Source: Microcebus murinus | Taxonomy: Eukaryota; Chordata; Mammalia; Primates; Cheirogaleidae | Length of the DNA: 64,000 nt | Direction of reading: 5' to 3' | NCBI RefSeq assembly: GCF_040939455.1 | Contig: NC_134109.1 | Coordinates: 57,006,001-57,070,000, forward strand | Part shown: positions 61,886 through 64,000 of the stretch, in pieces | Layout of the letters: each line of letters starts with the position of its first letter | Numbering within the stretch: the stretch's first letter is position 1 | Notes under the pieces: generated by a model | Databases searched by the model: none | Told to the model about the DNA's origin: nothing | The model's input: only the letters and a program-made list of their open reading frames with translations | Translations under genes and position numbers: made by a program

Positions 61886-64000
61886 ATTTATCTTTTCTCT
61901 AATTTTAGGGTCTGAATTTGAGAATTCAAAATCAAAAGAGTTATTGGAGGAAATTTGGTTACTTGATTAAAATAGCAACATGGATGCTGAGAAATATTAC
62001 TTGGTTATCTATTTAATCAAAATGGTAATAGATTATTTTTAAAAAACATCAAACAGGATAACAATTATTAATATAAGAAACTGTAGTTCTTTCACAAATG
62101 ACAAACTTTTGTTCTTTATTTTTGATTTTTCTAAAAATAATTAAGGACATTATAAAAGTAAACATAGAGAAGAGAAAATTATTCTGGAGAAATGTGGAGT
62201 CTCTACTACCTGCTACCTGAATAAATTTCACAGAAGGTGCAGAACAGTATTGTATATACCTTATTAAAAGTTCTAAGATTAATTTATCATTTTAAAAGAG
62301 AGAAGGTTAACTTCTGGTTTTTCATTAATATATTCAGCAGCAAAAGATTCACAAGCCTGTCTTTGTTCCTTAAATTATCTGGTGAATAAGTGCATTAAAA
62401 CCAAACAAACTTGGCCAAACTTTTAATACATTTCATAGCTTTTCAGTTTCAGTTATTATAATTTAAGGCAAATAAAATTCCATTTCCTGAAACTTGCTAT
62501 ATGTAGTCAGACTTTGTCCTTCACTATCGTCTCTCATATTCTGGAACAAACTGACACTTTAATATGGGATAAAATCACTCTCCTTTCTCCTTGAAAAACA
62601 AAAGCACATGTGCTGTTGTATTTCCTCTCACTATGGCTTTTAGTATTGTCTCAAGCAGTCATATTAATTATAAGTTTTAACTAAAACAGTAACTTCTGTT
62701 TCATCAACTAGAAAATAGAAAATTGACAAATGTATCATACTTAAGGATTTTTATCTGTCCAACAAAACTGAAATGAATACTAATAACAAAACTTTCCCCA
62801 GCTACATACATCATTTTACACCTTTATAAGGTGGCAAAAATAAAACATTCATTAACATGACTATCTCAAAGATATAGGCACTATATATTATATATATTAC
62901 ATATATATATTATATTATATAATGTATCAAAAGTCAGATGCAAAAGTATGTGAAGTTGAAATTACATTTAGTAATCAATGTTTCAGTATCTCAGTCTATT
63001 GAGTATCCTTTAATTAACATAATTTGTAAAATTCTATTGTTTTAAGTTTGCCTAAGGATTTTGGAAATTATGTTCAAACTAACACACTATAAAATTACTT
63101 CTATAAAAATACTTATCGGAATTGTAAAGACTTTAATGTTTTTATAATCATAAACATTATATAACTATAATGTTAGTTTATTTGATCAGTATACTAACTA
63201 ATCTTCTTAAGAGAAAACATACCCAAATAATGTTTAAAAAGCAAACAAAAAAGTATGTTGTATTATATTGAGCACTAATAAATCAAAGAAAATTATAAAA
63301 CTAGCCTAGTTCATACAAAGATTCACCTTAATTATATGAGCTTGGAATCTCAAAATGTTTCTGAGATAGTAGTTTCTGTAAGAAAGATTTTTTTTCCTGC
63401 ATTTAAAGTATTAAAGAATTAGTAGTTTATTTTTTTGTGAATTCTGGGAATATTTTATTTATTTCTAGAATAAATATTTATCTCTAAAAGCCAATCAGAA
63501 CAGCTTCCCTTTAATTTAATAGACATTGTATCGAATTTTTAATACCCTCCAGAAGTAGGAAAATATTTTGCATTCACACACAAGAAGTAAAGGCTTTCTG
63601 AATTACAAATACACAACTTTTAGCCCAGTTGTACAACTTCACCTGCAGGTCAAAAGTAAATACATAAACATAAAATCTCACAAGTCTAGATCTCAAGAGC
63701 TGTTGCTCTTCCCAGTGGTCACAAAATATTTTTCAATTGATCTGAGTTCACAAGTAGGGAAACAGAAAAAGATTAACAAATCAAACTCTGTTACCTCTCA
63801 CCCTTCAGAGCCTAGATCTCCATCGTCCATTTGACAGAGATCATCAATTGTCAGACCATAAAACAAAACTCCCAACATTGCTGCTGCCAATGGGGAATGA
63901 CTTTATTGACCATTCAGGAACCAGAAAAGGCAAAAGCACAAAATCAATATGGAGAGGGAAAAAAATAATAATATAGAAACAGAGCATCAGCAAAGTTAAA
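61886..64000. other. AT-rich tail of the window
   Basis: No exon or repeat family recognised. A run of alternating AT lies at about 62880-62930. Confidence 0.4.

Noticed and set aside
61557..61970. 137-codon ORF
   Set aside because: Remnant of L1 ORF2 in the inverted L1 segment, running out into flanking sequence.

Overview
This is vertebrate nuclear DNA from a primate, most likely a lemur-group strepsirrhine. It is AT-rich, has no dense ORFs, and is packed with Alu, L1, MIR, L2, MaLR-type LTR and Tigger remnants. The lineage call rests on two features. The Alu at 56311-56660 has an extended A/T-rich linker ending in TCAGTTGGCCAATTAATTTC and the GCTCAGGCTGG right-arm form that I associate with lemur Alus. 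Several L1 3' ends carry the TATTTCAGAATATTATGGGAGTACAAA or TATTTCAGCATATTATGGGGGTACAAA type (19.1, 22.5, 32.5, 38.2, 54.8 and 60.5 kb). No species can be named from this alone.

Two things look like genes. First, a chain of candidate coding exons lies on the + strand: 18092-18255, 21735-22018, 28869-29021 and 39504-39669, the last ending in TAG. Each is open, sits between plausible splice sites, and its phase fits the next exon. Two further candidate last exons (23912-24116 and 52922-53135) accept the same phase. I do not recognise the protein, and the 5' part of the gene is not resolved; a doubtful exon lies at 13394-13480. Second, 45443-46958 is a complete intronless retrocopy of HNRNPA3 (hnRNP A3). 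It has UTRs, a poly(A) tract, a 10-bp target-site duplication and an undamaged 356-codon frame.

Layout: 0-6.7 kb, two MaLR-type LTRs, a sense L1 and an antisense L1 split by a solo LTR. 6.8 kb, a retroposed tRNA half. 7-18 kb, MIR, Tigger-like element, L1 and LTR fragments, Alus and a palindrome pair. 18-40 kb, the candidate gene with introns full of repeats. One intronic block (31.86-35.06 kb) is an old L1 interrupted by a younger L1, a solo LTR, a Tigger-like MITE and, at its end, an Alu. 40-48.6 kb, sparse MIR and LTR remnants plus the HNRNPA3 retrocopy. 48.6-51.3 kb, two related antisense LTRs flanking a CpG-rich stretch with three E2F-like sites, and a 209-bp segment present twice. 51.3-64 kb, mostly old L1, one lemur-type Alu, and an L1 with an internal inversion.

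There is no CRISPR array, operon or other prokaryotic feature. The main interest is the unidentified exon chain, the intact retrogene, and several unusually legible records of retroposition and template switching. Repeat subfamily names are given only where I am reasonably sure; all boundaries were read by eye.
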